Assembly (NCBI GenBank): GCA_011037195.1
Contig: JAAEAF010002366.1
Coordinates: 1-64,000, forward strand
Direction of reading: 5' to 3'
DNA length: 64,000 bases
Source: Triatoma infestans
Lineage: Eukaryota; Arthropoda; Insecta; Hemiptera; Reduviidae
In this document: one piece after another, positions 43,155 to 54,425 of the stretch
How the letters are laid out: each line of letters starts with the position of its first letter
How positions within the stretch are numbered: position 1 is the stretch's first letter
Translations under genes and position numbers: made by a program
Notes under the pieces: model-generated
Told to the model about the DNA's origin: nothing
The model's database searches: none
What the model saw: only the letters and a program-made list of their open reading frames with translations

Positions 43155-44725
43155 CACCCTTTATTACTTTCTCTTACTCCTACTAAGAGGAAGTATTGTA
43201 ATCGTGTCAAATTTTCGATATAGAGTTTTCACCGGAAATATCTGTTTCGAGGTCCCCTGAGTCCAAAAAAGTGGTTTTTAGCAAATGGTCTGTGTGTGTG
43301 TGTTTGTGTGTGTGTGCGTTTGTGTGTGTGTGCGTCTGTGTGTCTGTGTATGTATGTGAACAGCATAGCTCAAAAACGAAAAACCGTAGAAAGTTGAAAC
43401 TTGATATTCCGTCTAGGTATCATCATGGCATCTGACAGAGGGTCACCTGTCAAAATTCCTCAACCGGAAGTACCACTTTACTTGATGGTTTTTTTACGTT
43501 TTTGCAATTTTCTCAAAAATGCCTCCAACGATTTTCTTCAACTTGTATATCCACTAGACATACAAGAGCTACAACTTTTATTTGAAACATTTCTCTGGGA
43601 AAATTCATTTAAGGCCACTTATGGGGGTGGGTGGGGTTCAATATTGGGTTTTCACCGGAAATATCCGTTTTGAGGTCCCCTGAGTACAAAAATGAGGTCC
43701 CCTGAGTCCAAAAAAGTGGTTTTTAGCAAATGGTCTGTGTGTGTGTGTGTCTGTGTGTCCGTGTGTCTGTGTATGTATGTGAACAGCATAGCTCAAAAAC
43801 GAAAAACCGTAGAAAGTTGAAACTTGATATTCCGTCTAGGTATCACCATGGCATCTGACAGAGGGTCACCTGTCAAAATTCCTCAACCGGAAGTACCACT
43901 TTACTTGATGGTTTTTTTACGTTTTTGCAATTTTCTCAAAAATGCCTCCAACGATTTTCTTCAACTTGCTATATCCACTAGACATACAAGAGCTACAACT
44001 TTTATTTGAAACATTTCTCTGGGAAAATTCATTTAAGGCCACTTATGGGGGTGGGTGGGGTTCATATTGGGTTTTCACCGGAAATATCCGTTTTGAGGTC
44101 CCCTGAGTACAAAAATGAGGTCCCCTGTGTCCAAAAAAGTGGTTTTTAGCAAATGGTCTGTGTCTGTGTGTCCGTGTGTCTGTGTATGTATGTGAACAGC
44201 ATAGCTCAAAAACGAAAAACCGTAGAAAGTTGAAACTTGATATTCCGTCTAGGTATCACCATGGCATCTGACAGTGGGTCACCTGTCAAAATTCCTCAAC
44301 CGGAAGTACCACTTTCTTAGTGTTTTTTTTACGTTTTTGCAATTTTCTCAAAAATGCCTCCAACGATTTTCTTCAACCTTGGTATATTATCTACACATAC
44401 AAGGAGCTACAACTTTTATTTGAAACATTTCTCTGGGCAAATTCATTTAAGGCCACTTATGGGGGATGGTGGGGTTCGATATTGGGTTTTCACCGGAAAT
44501 ATCCGTTTTGAGGTCCCCTGAGTACAAAAAAGTGGTTTTGAGCAAATGGTCTGCGTGTTTGCGTGTCTGTGAGTCCGTGTGTCTGTGTATGTATGTGAAT
44601 AACATAGCTCAAAAACGAAAAACCGTAGAAAGTTAAAAGTTGATATTCCGTCTAGGTATCACCATGGCATCTGACAGTGGGTCACCTGTCAAAATTCCTC
44701 AACCGGAAGTACCACTTTCCCATGT
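43155..44725 (+). repeat. Hairpin-ended repeat with a tandem expansion (units of about 420 bp)
   Basis: After the hairpin (ACTTTCTCTTACTCC, ACTAAGAGGAAGT at 43164-43194) comes a tandem block. The segment from GTGAACAGCATAGCTCAAAA through GGCATCTGACAG, CTCAACCGGAAGTACCAC, CTCCAACGATTTTCTTCAAC, GGCCACTTATGGGGG, CACCGGAAATATCCGTTTTG and GTGGTTTTTAGCAAATGG recurs at about 43356, 43780, 44192 and (partial) 44597. Neighbouring units differ by few bases. GT/GTCC microsatellites separate them. The ORFs 43401-43673, 43824-44009 and 44320-44511 are the same repeat read in one frame. Confidence 0.88.
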
Positions 44726-45190
44726 ATCAGAACATTGCCCAAAACCGATACAACCGTTAGAAGTTACTATATGTCTTGCTATTAACATGTAATCGTTTCA
44801 ATTTCTTGTGTCAGTCATTGATTAAACAGTTGAAGTTTACAAATTTAAAGCATTCTCTACTATAGAAATGCACTTATTTTCATTTTTTTTTTTCATTGTT
44901 ACTCAATACATAATTATATGTATTAATTACATCATTTTTTCTGTGGAATATTCTAATACTTGAACATTCCTAGTGTTAGTTCGTTGTTAATGTTTTGTGT
45001 TCGAATTGATTCTTTGATTTGCATGAAGTGTAAAAGTTGTTTTAGAGTATTAATTTCATGTTAATTGTGATCAACTAACTTTAAGGTGAACGTTTAGAAT
45101 TGATTTTGTCTTATCATCAAATCTGTGAGTATTAAACTTATAGTAGTTTTTTTCTTTTATTTGTTTAAATTTCATCATTCTATTTAAGTA
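44726..45190. other. AT-rich, nothing recognised
   Basis: Low-complexity AT-rich DNA leading into the endonuclease-domain pseudogene at 45198. Confidence 0.4.
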
Positions 45191-45197
45191 CAATGAT

Positions 45198-45563
45198 CAT
45201 GATGATAACAGCCACATCGATTTAGTTTCGTTGAAAGTAAACGACCATTTAATAATCTGCGGTTATAAATCTCCCAGAACAAGTAATGACATGTTTGAAA
45301 CGAAGATTCAGAAGACAATAAATACTAATTACTTAAACCAACATACCATTTTAATCGGAGATTTCAATTTTGATAATTATCATGAACATAGGTATCTTAC
45401 TAATTTTTTGCACAAATTTAATCTAATTACAGCTTGAACGCATAGCATTTCAACAACCAACCACAACACACAAATAGATGTTGTATTTGCCAATCTGACT
45501 ATTGAGGCGGGAGTTTATGAAACATTTTTTTCCGATCACAAACCAGTTTTTGCAGTCAAATAA
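45198..45563 (+). pseudogene. Endonuclease/exonuclease/phosphatase-domain pseudogene
   Basis: Plus-strand frame with HLIICGYKSPRTSNDMFE, HTILIGDFNFDNYHEH, one in-frame TGA (45435-45437), then ISTTNHNTQIDVVFANLTIE and ETFFSDHKPVFAVK before TAA. GDFN and SDHKP are the catalytic motifs of the EEP nuclease fold. EEP domains with this STTNxNTQIDxxF wording occur in insects in Helentron-type and non-LTR element proteins, so this is a mobile-element remnant of uncertain parent. Only the C-terminal half of the domain is present. Confidence 0.62.
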
Positions 45564-45724
45564 GCAGTAAATACATTACATATGCACGGAAATTGACTTA
45601 AGGTAGTCTCAATCATTTAATTAATTATTGAAACCATTGGAACTTCGTCAACGGACCACATGATCATGACGACCATTCATACTTGTTTCTTTTTTGTCTC
45701 AATTGAGTTAATTTCGCTTTGTTC

Positions 45725-46712
45725 ACTTTCGCTTACTCCTACTTCTTACTGAAGTATTGTAACCGTGTCACATTTTCGACATCGATCTTTCACCGGACAT
45801 AGCCGCTTTGAGGTCCCCTGAGTCCCAAAACACTGGCTTTCAGCAAATGGTCTGTGTGCGTGTATATGTATGTGACCAGCATAGCTCAAACCCGTAGCAC
45901 CGTAGACAGTTGGAAATTGATTTTCCCTTTAGATATCACCATGAGATCTGACAGTAGGTTATATGTCAAAATCCCACAACCGGAATTACCACTTTACTAG
46001 CTGAATTTTTTCCTTTTTTTTTCCCCCATTCCCTCACAAATTGCCTCGGCGATTTTCCTTACACTTGGACCATCAACCACGCATACAAAGCGCTACAGCG
46101 TTTATTTACCAAATTTCACTGGGATAATGCATTCAAGGGCACTCTTGTGGGAGGGGTGGGATTAGGTTTCCATCTACGGTGCAATTTTAATGTATTAGAC
46201 AATTCTCACAACTAAATAATCAGATTTAACTATGCTGTTGAAATTCCGAGCTTGAAACAATTATGATAACCGAAAGTGCGTTTACTTTACCACTTCACTT
46301 AATGATTTATTCTCTTTGTTGCATTGTTCTCACAACTGGCTCCGACGATTTTCTTCACGCTACCAATATAAACTCGCCATGCAAACATCTACAACTTTTA
46401 TTTAAACCATTTCTCTGGCAACATTCTTCAAATGACGCTTTTAGGGGAGGCCTGGGCTTATGTTTTCCTCTAAAGTGCTCTCACAGTTGATTATACCATT
46501 CTAGCATCCAGCCATAATTACATAGCACTACATCGGTGGCTGAACTTCCGAGTTTCAAGACAATTAGAAAACAGGACGTGCGCCTTTACTAAACAGAGCA
46601 GTTTTTCCCGCTTTCGACGGATTTCATTACATTTGGTACAAAACTATAAAATTTGTCACTTCTACTCTGGAGAACTGGAGTAAGAGAAAGTTGTGTGAGT
46701 GTTTCACACCAG
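45725..46712 (+). repeat. Hairpin-ended dispersed repeat, long copy
   Basis: From CACTTTCGCTTACTCC through TAGCCGCTTTGAGGTCCCCT, a short GTGTGCGTGTATATG run, CAACCGGAATTACCACTTTA and a second CCGAAAGTGCG block, to GGAGTAAGAGAAAGTTGTGTG and TTTCACACCAGAC. Both family ends appear present, so a full element is about 1 kb and has inverted AGTAAGAGAAAGT-type ends. Confidence 0.75.
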
Positions 46713-46837
46713 ACTTTTTTTAATCGTTATTGATTTTTAACAAAATACCTCAAACATGTAAAGGAATTTACGAATATTATTTTCAACTTAGTTTTACAAT
46801 AAAATAAGAACTGAAAAAATGCAAGTACTTTTACTTT

Positions 46838-47335
46838 CTACATTACTCCCTAGTAAGAGGAAGTTTTCCGATCTTGCCAAATTTTCGAAATTGAGTTTTC
46901 ACCGAATATACACGTTTTGAGGTCCTCTGAGTACGAAAAGCAATGTTTGTAGCGAAGTGGTTTTTAAAAAGATATCTCAAAATGGAAATATCGCAGAAGG
47001 CTCAGACTTGGTATTCTGTTTAGGTACTACCACCGCATCAGACACGAAATCCATTAATCGGAAGTGCGATTTTACTGAAAGTTTTTTTCCAATTTTTCGC
47101 GATTTTCTCAAAAACGGCTCCAACGATTTTTTTAAACTTCGTATTCACCTATAACTAAATGCTTTTAACTTTTAATTTGAAACATGTGTAATTATATCTC
47201 GCAATCTCCATTAATTAGTAAAGGAAAATTAAACGTATAGTCAAAAATACCAACTCTGAAGAACATGTATCAATTGAAACTGTGATATTTGCAGTAAGAG
47301 CAAGTCGTGTGAGCTTCACACCAGATTTTTCTTTT
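46838..47335 (+). repeat. Hairpin-ended dispersed repeat, short copy
   Basis: Starts ACTTTCTACATTACTCCC, TAGTAAGAGGAAG and ends GCAGTAAGAGCAAGTCGTGT, CTTCACACCAGATTT. About 500 bp, with an internal deletion relative to the copy at 45725-46712. No GT run. Confidence 0.72.
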
Positions 47336-47339
47336 TAGA

Positions 47340-48885
47340 AAAACGTTTCCCTCATTCATAACAAAAAAAAAGGCATTGGTCTCTCCTTTACATTTCCTAT
47401 AAAATAAATATAATATACATAAAAGTATTTTTAGTGAAAAATCGGCGGAAATATGATGGAGGCCCCGTTTTCTTTCACTGTCATACTCAATGTTCAATTT
47501 TAAGTTCCTATAGTTAAGAATATTCCCCAACATGGAGGAAATGGCTTTCAGATCCGAGGAGACAAACTTTAATTTCCTCAGGAATGTCTTCCCTCTCTAT
47601 CTCAGTGTCTCCGGTTACTCCCCTCCATTTCTTCCACTCATTCTATTTCAGCATACAAACACTATATTCCTTTTTCTTCCCGCCGCCTTACCCCCTCTCC
47701 TTAGGACTTCTTCATTTGGCGGGGAAAACTGTTTTCTTTTGTACAGACCCTTTATCATTGCAAAGAGTTACAGACTATTTTCTAGGCTAGGGGAGATGAG
47801 GTTCACCGCGTCTTCTTCTCACTTGTCATCATGGTCCTTCTTTCTACTTATTTACCATGTCCTTGTTACTCTTTAACTTCCTTTTTGTGACCTTCCGGAG
47901 ATAGAAAACTGTATGTAGCGATGGTGGATGTGGGGTTGGAGGAACGTATTGGGGGGAGGTTAGCGGAGAAACTAAATTGAGTTATGGGACATAAGTTATA
48001 ATTAACATCTCAATTAAAACTCTGTTCTATTTTCCCAAGAGATTCATCGTCATCCACCCTTCTCACTCTACCAGTTTTCCATAACTTTGTGTGCCAACAT
48101 TGTACAGTTCTCCCCCTCTATCTAGTCTATAGGCACCACCCCGCCTTTACTCTTTTCATCGCTGTTTTCAACTTTATGGATTGTCTATTAGTTAGCGAGT
48201 GCAATTTAACCTAAAAATATTAAAACGCACATACACACAGACCAAGCGAGCAGAATAGACCACCACACTAGAGCAAAGTAAAACAAAGTTTTCAATATTA
48301 ACCCGATGATTAATTTTCCGGCAGTTTTGCCAGCACTAATTAACTGATGGGTAAGATTATAATTGTTTGCAATCTAAATAGTTTTTTTTTGGCACTGTTT
48401 ACTATTAATTACTATTTTTAAGTTTAATGGTAAAGAATGGGCCACCAAACGCCCAGTAATGAAGTTAACAAGTGCTGTAAAATTTCTCCACAACCAGCTA
48501 AGGACTCCATGTTATCAACACCTGATGCTGAACCGCGCATCTAATATCTGGCTGCCGGTGAAAATTTTAATTAGGGATGCTGTATATTTCATTTTTACCA
48601 AACAATTACCTTATCAATTTATTAGTAAGTAAATTTACATTATGTATTAAAACAAAATCTGTAATATTAAAAACGTGGATAAAAACAAAACAAAAAAATA
48701 AAATCATTCTTCAATTTTTGCATGGAAATTCTTCAATAACCTTTTATAAAATTTTATCCGTAGCGATAGTGTTCGATATGCGGAACCTTCATTAATTTCG
48801 TGCAGTACAAATGAATATCGACGAGTATGGCCATAACTGGCTGAAAACATGATAATTCAGATACTGTAATAAATAGCAATGCCAT
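47340..48885. other. Unassigned, partly pyrimidine-rich
   Basis: 47560-47880 and 48050-48180 are pyrimidine-rich and GC-higher (TCCCTCTCTATCTCAGTGTC; CCCGCCGCCTTACCCCCTC). Frames such as 47532-47876 are Ser/Phe/Leu-rich without a domain. 48300-48885 is AT-rich. It may be a decayed unknown transposon. Confidence 0.35.
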
Positions 48886-48887
48886 TT

Positions 48888-49375
48888 TTACTTTCTCTTA
48901 CTCCTCCTAGTAAGAGAAAGTATTGAGATCGTGCCAGATTTTCGAAATTGAGTTTTACACCGGAAATACATGTTTTGGGGCCACGGAATACGAAAAAAAT
49001 ATTTTGTGTGTGTGTATGTGTGTGAGAACAGAATATCGCAAAAACGAAAAGTTGGAGGAAGCTCAACCTTGGTAATTCCGTTTAGGCACTAACATCGCAT
49101 CAGAAACGAACACATTTCGGGCAAAATCCATGTACCGGCAGTGCGATTTTACTGACTTTTTTTTCAGTTTTTGGGATTTTTTCGAAAACGGTTCCAACGA
49201 TTTTTCATCGTTTCTTATCTACACACAGAAATACCCCTACCACTTTTATTTATATGAAACCTTCTTTCTGGAAAATTTATTTGGGAGAGGGGGAATCATC
49301 TTCGGATCCCCACGAACCTTAATGATTCGGATGTATATTTTGTTTCTTTTAGTGTTTACGATTTTTTAAATCTAC
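48888..49375 (+). repeat. Hairpin-ended dispersed repeat
   Basis: Starts ACTTTCTCTTACTCCTCC, TAGTAAGAGAAAG and continues with a GT run (49005-49024), AACAGAATATCGCAAAAACG, CCGGCAGTGCGATTTTACTG and GGTTCCAACGATTTTTC. The second end is lost. Confidence 0.74.
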
Positions 49376-49436
49376 ACCAATAGTTTTCTCTAAACTTTGT
49401 GTACTTAAAACATAGTTCAATCATTTTAGGGTGTGC

Positions 49437-49608
49437 AGTGTTGTTCGTGATGTAAGTCTGGGATAGACCCACAGCACCATCCTAGATCCTTTGAGAAGTG
49501 GCTGCTATTTCTCTTACCGCTAGGAGTTGCTACTGTCCTAAGCAAGCTATTAAATGTCATCTCTTTTATAGATAAATATTAAAACTGATGAATAGCTTTA
49601 AAATTAAC
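49437..49608. repeat. Inverted-repeat pair, left partner
   Basis: GTGTTGTTCGTGATGTAAGT, CCACAGCACCATCCTAGA, AAGTGGCTGCTATTTCTCTT and AATGTCATCTCTTTTATAGA recur inverted at 50999-51185. The partners differ by scattered substitutions and a 15-20-bp insertion in the right one, so they are old. This is consistent with long terminal inverted repeats of a 1.75-kb DNA transposon, or with two opposed copies of one repeat. Confidence 0.65.
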
Positions 49609-50998
49609 TTCATTTACTTTGTACACTGTTTATTTCTTTTTTAATTTCTTTAAAAACATTTGGGATAAAAATAATCGTGTTGTCATTTACACGTATGTTG
49701 TTATTTACACGTAGTTCTATCATTTTTATTGGAAACGTTGGCCTAGGAAAATTTATTTTATGTGGATTCTGGAGGGGGGGGGGGGAATATCGTTAGACAT
49801 TCCTCTGGTGTATATTTCGTTCTATTATATGTTTCTAACTATATCTAATATGATGTTTCTAAGAATTAAATCTTTTGTCGATTTTACTGAACTGCTTTTT
49901 TTCTTCTTACTTTGTCTGCAATTGTTTCGATAAAGGCGCCAATAAAACTCGATAAATATGGGTTCATTAAACTGGCTGTATTAACTACACAAACGTAGAC
50001 AGAATTTTCGGAGTAAATTAATTATTTTTCCGGATGGTTCTTGGGGAACTATTTATATTTGGCTCCCTCCCTTATAAAAATCTTTTTTATAGTTTTTATT
50101 ACTTATAGTTAGGTTCTTATAGGTCTTCTTTAATAGGTTGTACTTATTTATAGTTTAGGTTCTACAATCTATATAAGGGAAAGTTGTATATGAGTAAAAT
50201 TGAGTGAAATAATGCCAACATTTTCGAGCGGGCTGTATATCCAACTTCGTACCTGGTATTGCGGACGGAGGCGGATAGCAAACATACTCTACCACGTACT
50301 CATTTTAATATATCAAATAAAATCCAAGGTTAACCGAGAATCAAACCAGAACCGCATCTCACCACTGCAACAGGAAATACTGCGATCTTGTCAAATGGAC
50401 TTTTTACGGGAAATATTATGTTTTCAATCCCTGTGAATACGAAAACTATGCCATATGGGATTCACTTGAAAAATAATTGGCAAATATTGTGGCATGAGAT
50501 GAGGGCCAGCACTTTTAGCGTAATCCTAAAACTGCAATAATTCCAATTTATCACATTAATCTTGAGCAAAACATCAAAGAGAGCCGACTTCTTATTGTAT
50601 TTTTATTGTTTATCAGCAACAGTTGGCTGCGCGTCTAAAGAAAACAAATTTTTATAGTATAGAAAACTTTCAGAAATTCAAATACTTTACTATTTGTAAA
50701 TGTTGGGGAAATTTGAATTATACGACATATTACGGACAACACAAATAACATTGAAATGTTATTTGTGTAGAACATTATTATTTTTGGCTCGTGTAAAATT
50801 TATATCACGATTTTTCCTTAAATAACTAATGCTATTTACATTGTTTGTAAACATTAAAACATAAGACATATGTTCAAACATTTATTTGCCAGCTTTAATT
50901 TGAATACATGAATTATTTTTATCACAAGGATTTGGCAAATGTTTATAAAAAAAATTAAAAAAGAAAGAAATAATCTTTAAAGTGAATGAATTTAATCT
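49609..50998. other. Interval between the inverted-repeat partners
   Basis: Contains a hairpin-family fragment (49700-50060: GAAACGTTGGCCTAGG, GTTTCGATAAAGGCGCCAAT; the latter phrase recurs at 53027), a G-run at 49770-49780, and a 78-codon frame (50200-50436) with no domain. No transposase signature was recognised. Confidence 0.45.
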
Positions 50999-51185
50999 CG
51001 AAGCTATTCGTCAGTTTTTTAATATTATCTATAAAAGAGATGACATTCAAACAGCGCGATAAGCTGGCGTGTTTAGAACGATAGCTACCTCCTAGAGGGA
51101 AGAGAAGTAGCAGCCACTTCTTAAGGGGTCTAGGGTGGTCCTGTGGATGTATCTCAGACTTACATCACGAACAACACTTCTAGTT
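50999..51185. repeat. Inverted-repeat pair, right partner
   Basis: Mirror of 49437-49608; see there. It ends at ACATCACGAACAACACTTC. Confidence 0.65.
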
Positions 51186-51211
51186 AAAACCTACACCTCA
51201 TACACTATGTA

Positions 51212-51502
51212 GTGCCTGAAGAGATATTTATGTGGGCAGCTACTTGGGTTTACACCGTACAAACGACTACGTTCTATTATTATAGAAGCCAAACAACGTT
51301 CTTTAAGGTCTTAATGGATGTGGCTTCTATACTATTTGTTAAGAGAGCCCTAGAGAGCGCTGGAATATGTCTTCTGGGAAAGAATATGCGGTTTTTCACG
51401 GAACATTCATTAGGAGATTATCTCATGTTGCAGGTTACAGTCTACACCGCTACTCTACATCGTGGAAGACATCAACAAGTTTCAATAGTTAGGTTCAAAT
51501 AG
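51212..51502 (+). other. 96-codon open frame, not recognised
   Basis: An open frame with TTFFKVLMDVASILFVKRAL and a Cys/Leu-rich middle. No signal peptide, repeat or known motif was seen. Composition is less AT-rich than the surroundings, and protein-like DNA may continue to about 51850 in broken form. It could be a decayed transposon ORF or chance. Confidence 0.2.
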
Positions 51503-52398
51503 TAGTAGTAAATGGAATCAAAAGAGCAAATTCGCCACACAAAAGCTGGGCTCAATAGTTTCAGTATCATCCGGAACAAGCTCTACCATCGTACCTCCAA
51601 GGGCAGTTCAACTATGCATTTAGCTCTTCTGTATTACCCACTGCAATGTATTGGCAATTGAGATCAACTTCGACAGTCTAGTACCTTCGTAAGAGACTAT
51701 CTCAAAAATTCTACAAAAGATTGGCGAAAGTGGGGGAAAAAAAGCCGGAAATCTAAGTACTAAGGGAATTTGCCTTGGGACTTTGACGAGCTAACAAGTC
51801 TCAAGATCAACCTTGAAGGTTTCACCAAGTTACAACAAACAAGCGTTCTTACTGGCCACATATCACTCTTCAAGCGACATTAACAATTCAAGGTTATTAA
51901 CAATTACTAAAAAAAGTTAGTTAGGTGCAGTCATATTCTCGAGGTTTGCCATCAGTCTATATTCAGTTTTATTCACACAGTCTTTATTGTACTCTGACAT
52001 GGTCTTCTCTTATTTATTTATTTTAATTTTATATTTAGTTTGGCTCGTTTTATTTATTAAAAAAAAATCTACGATAGATAAATACTTCTTGCTTCCATTA
52101 CACGTGCCACATGGTCATGTAGCCACATTCTACTACCTGTTCCTAAAACCAGCATGTGCATTGTACGTTTCTCCGCCATCCATATTATTAAGTGTAACCA
52201 AATTCAACTATTAATGCCGGGTGATGATATAAATTCATAGCAACGTATTAATTCAGTGAACTAAGATAATCAATTTGAACTCTACATTTGTGGTAACATT
52301 CAGTAATCTTTGTCTGATGTAACCCATAAACTTTTGATTTCCTAAATAAAGTAAAAAGCTGTAAATCAAGAAAATAAAATTTTATAGATAATATATAC

Positions 52399-52486
52399 CT
52401 CCTTATAAAAGTCATAACTTGCGTAGGTGCTCCAATGTTTGTTCCAAAATTGTTTAATCTTTTCTTCTTTCAAAATTAGTTCTTTC
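52399..52486 (-). CDS. Small GWRS-motif protein, upstream exon (tentative)
   Basis: Minus-strand exon between the acceptor ATTATTTTTAAG and the donor GTATATAT, 88 nt. After one base completing a preceding codon it encodes KELILKEEKIKQFWNKHWST and YASYDFYKE, ending in phase 0. That fits the exon at 18130-18271, which starts in phase 0 with IIREES. C20orf85 has at the corresponding place an acidic/basic helix, then W-x-x-N-W and a FEELIK-like segment. The start-codon exon was not found and should lie further right or beyond the window. Confidence 0.55.
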
Positions 52487-52555
52487 CTTAAAAATAATAG
52501 ATAAATAAAACATTAATATTGTAAAAATAAAGCAACAGGAGAAAAATTTACATTT

Positions 52556-53490
52556 TTTTTTTCTTTCTCTTACTCCTAGTAAGAGGAAGTATTGTAATCG
52601 TGTCAAATTTTCGATATTGAGTTTTGACCGGAAATATCCGTTTTGAGGTCTCCTGAGTCGAAAAAAGTGGTTTTTAGAAAGGGTCTATGTGTGTGTGTTG
52701 TGAAAACAGAATTGCTCAAAACCGAAAAATCGTAGAAAGATCAAACTTGATATTCCGTATAGGTATCACCATGGTATCCGACAGTAGATTATCTGTCAAA
52801 ATTCCTCAACTGGAAGTACCACTTTGTGAATGGTTTTTTTATTTTTTGCGATTTTCTCAAAAATGGGTCCGACGATTTTCTTCAAACTTAATATATCAAC
52901 TACACATACAAAGATGTACAATTTTAATAAATTTTATTTTTATTCGAAACATTTCTCCAGGAAAATGCATTTAAGAAACTTTTAGGGGAGGGGATGGGTG
53001 TGTTGATCCTTTCATTTTTCTGCAGTTTTTTCGATAAAGACGCCAATAAAACTCGATAAATATGGTTTCATTAAACTTGCTGTATTAACTACACAAAGGT
53101 AGACAGAATTTTCGGAGTAAATTAATTATTTTTCCGGATGATTCTGGAAATAGCTAGTGCTATTTCAGTTTATTACACAATTCTATCAGCTAAATAATAT
53201 TAAGTAGAATTAAATATGTTGCCAAAATTCTGAGTTAGAAAAACATCGGGTTGACCGAAAGTGCGTATTTACTAAATATTTTTTTCAGTTTTTCTGCGAT
53301 TTTCTTAGAAACAGCTTCAACTATTTTCTTTAAACTTAGTGCATCAACTACACATATGAAAAGAGGTACAACCTTTATTCCAAGACATTTATCCGAGATC
53401 ATTCATTTATGGTGTCTTTTTGAGGAGACGGGATGGACACAAACGCACTTCTTTCCAATCTTGTGTAATTTTATTACATACAGCATTTTA
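52556..53490 (+). repeat. Hairpin-ended dispersed repeat, two joined segments
   Basis: 52563-52590 is the hairpin (CTTTCTCTTACTCCTAGTAAGAGGAAG), followed by CACCATGGTATCCGACAG, CAACTGGAAGTACCAC and CGATTTTCTTCAAACTTAA. From 53220 a second CCGAAAGTGCG block begins. The closing end with AGTAAGAGAAAGT is missing. It lies just upstream of the exon at 52399-52486. Confidence 0.74.
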
Positions 53491-53589
53491 TTTAACGCAT
53501 AATTTTTCCTGTTGAATTATTTCAGTGCGTGAACATAGTATTTAGTATATTTTAATAAATGTAGCGCAGTCCACAAAGTTTTGAAAGAG

Positions 53590-53750
53590 TTGTTTGTGCT
53601 TGGTTCCGCTGAGCTGGAAAGCAACAGACATATTTTTCGTGATAGCTGCTTCTTTTGTGGTCATCGACAAGTTTCGGGCGTTCGCCCATCATCAGGGAGT
53701 TTTGTCGAAACAGTGTGATAACACAGACTTGCACAGAGCAAATTCAGTTT
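53590..53750 (-). repeat. Solo hammerhead-like unit
   Basis: Single copy from GGTTCCGCTGAGCTGGAAAG through GTTTC-GGGCGTTCGCCC (53676-53687) to ACAGACTTGCACAGAGC. Read on the minus strand, the core is CCTGATGAT, the GGGC/GCCC helix and GAAACTTG. One unit only, not palindromic. Confidence 0.7.
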
Positions 53751-53831
53751 TTCTCTATTGAAAGAGTATCTATAATAAAGACGGAAATAGTTCCTCGCAA
53801 CAACATAAAAAAAGGATTCGAATTAATTATT

Positions 53832-54406
53832 TGAAATGCCGTTGATGTGATGTGTTATAGTAGTAAGAGTTGTAGCTTGTATTAGTTGTGGCTTGTGGCA
53901 TGAGCGATTTAGTAAAGGGCTTGTGAGTATAGATGTTTAAGAGAGAAGTATTAGAAATAATCAAGAGATCACACTGTTTTTAAAGTAGATATGTTCTCTA
54001 AGTGAATTTAAGTACTTTACAATATCACAACTATATCTTAATAAATTAATCAGTTGTTTATCTAGAATAAATGCTAAACTCTACAACTGGCACTGATTCC
54101 CTGAAGTGTTCTGTTGATGTCTAAAACAGACTGTTCTTGTTTGAAAGCAAAATGCAGACTGTCTTGAAAAAATGCCTTCTAATTGTTAGTTCAAATTTTT
54201 TCAGATAATGCTGGTATGTCTGGAGGGAGTGTATTGTGTTACCCTAACTGTATCTTGCCCTTTGTCTCTTGGTTTGCATTGACCTAAATTATAGTACCTG
54301 GCTCTTTCCCCTTCACTAAAATACACTATTTGAACTAGCTAAATTCACAAGATTATTTCACTAAACTATTTTCAAAGTTCTTATTTTCTTTCATTTCTTT
54401 CTTCCA
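53832..54406 (-). mobile_element. 3' LTR of a gag-protease retrotransposon (575 bp)
   Basis: Direct repeat of 57956-58529, with about 30 mismatches or small gaps by eye (roughly 95% identity). On the minus strand it starts TGGAAGAAAGAAATG after a polypurine tract and ends CGGCATTTCA (TG...CA). I could not confirm a flanking target duplication in the AT-rich borders. Confidence 0.85.
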
Positions 54407-54425
54407 TTACATTATCCCCCCTCCT
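54407..54425 (-). other. Polypurine tract of the gag-protease element
   Basis: Minus strand CCAGGAGGGGGGATAATGTAA immediately before the 3' LTR start. Confidence 0.65.

Larger units (their letters stand above)
18272..52398 (-). other. Putative 34-kb intron of the GWRS-motif gene
   Basis: If the exon at 52399-52486 belongs to this gene, one intron covers the non-LTR relics, the 12-kb palindrome, the Ty3/gypsy relic and the hairpin-repeat block. Both flanking borders are GT/AG on the minus strand and phase 0 (FYKE joined to IIREE). Transcript data are needed to exclude intermediate exons. Confidence 0.45.

Noticed and set aside
43401..44511. Repeated 60-90-codon ORFs as a gene family.
   Set aside because: They are the same hairpin-family segment in tandem, with no codon-level constraint visible.
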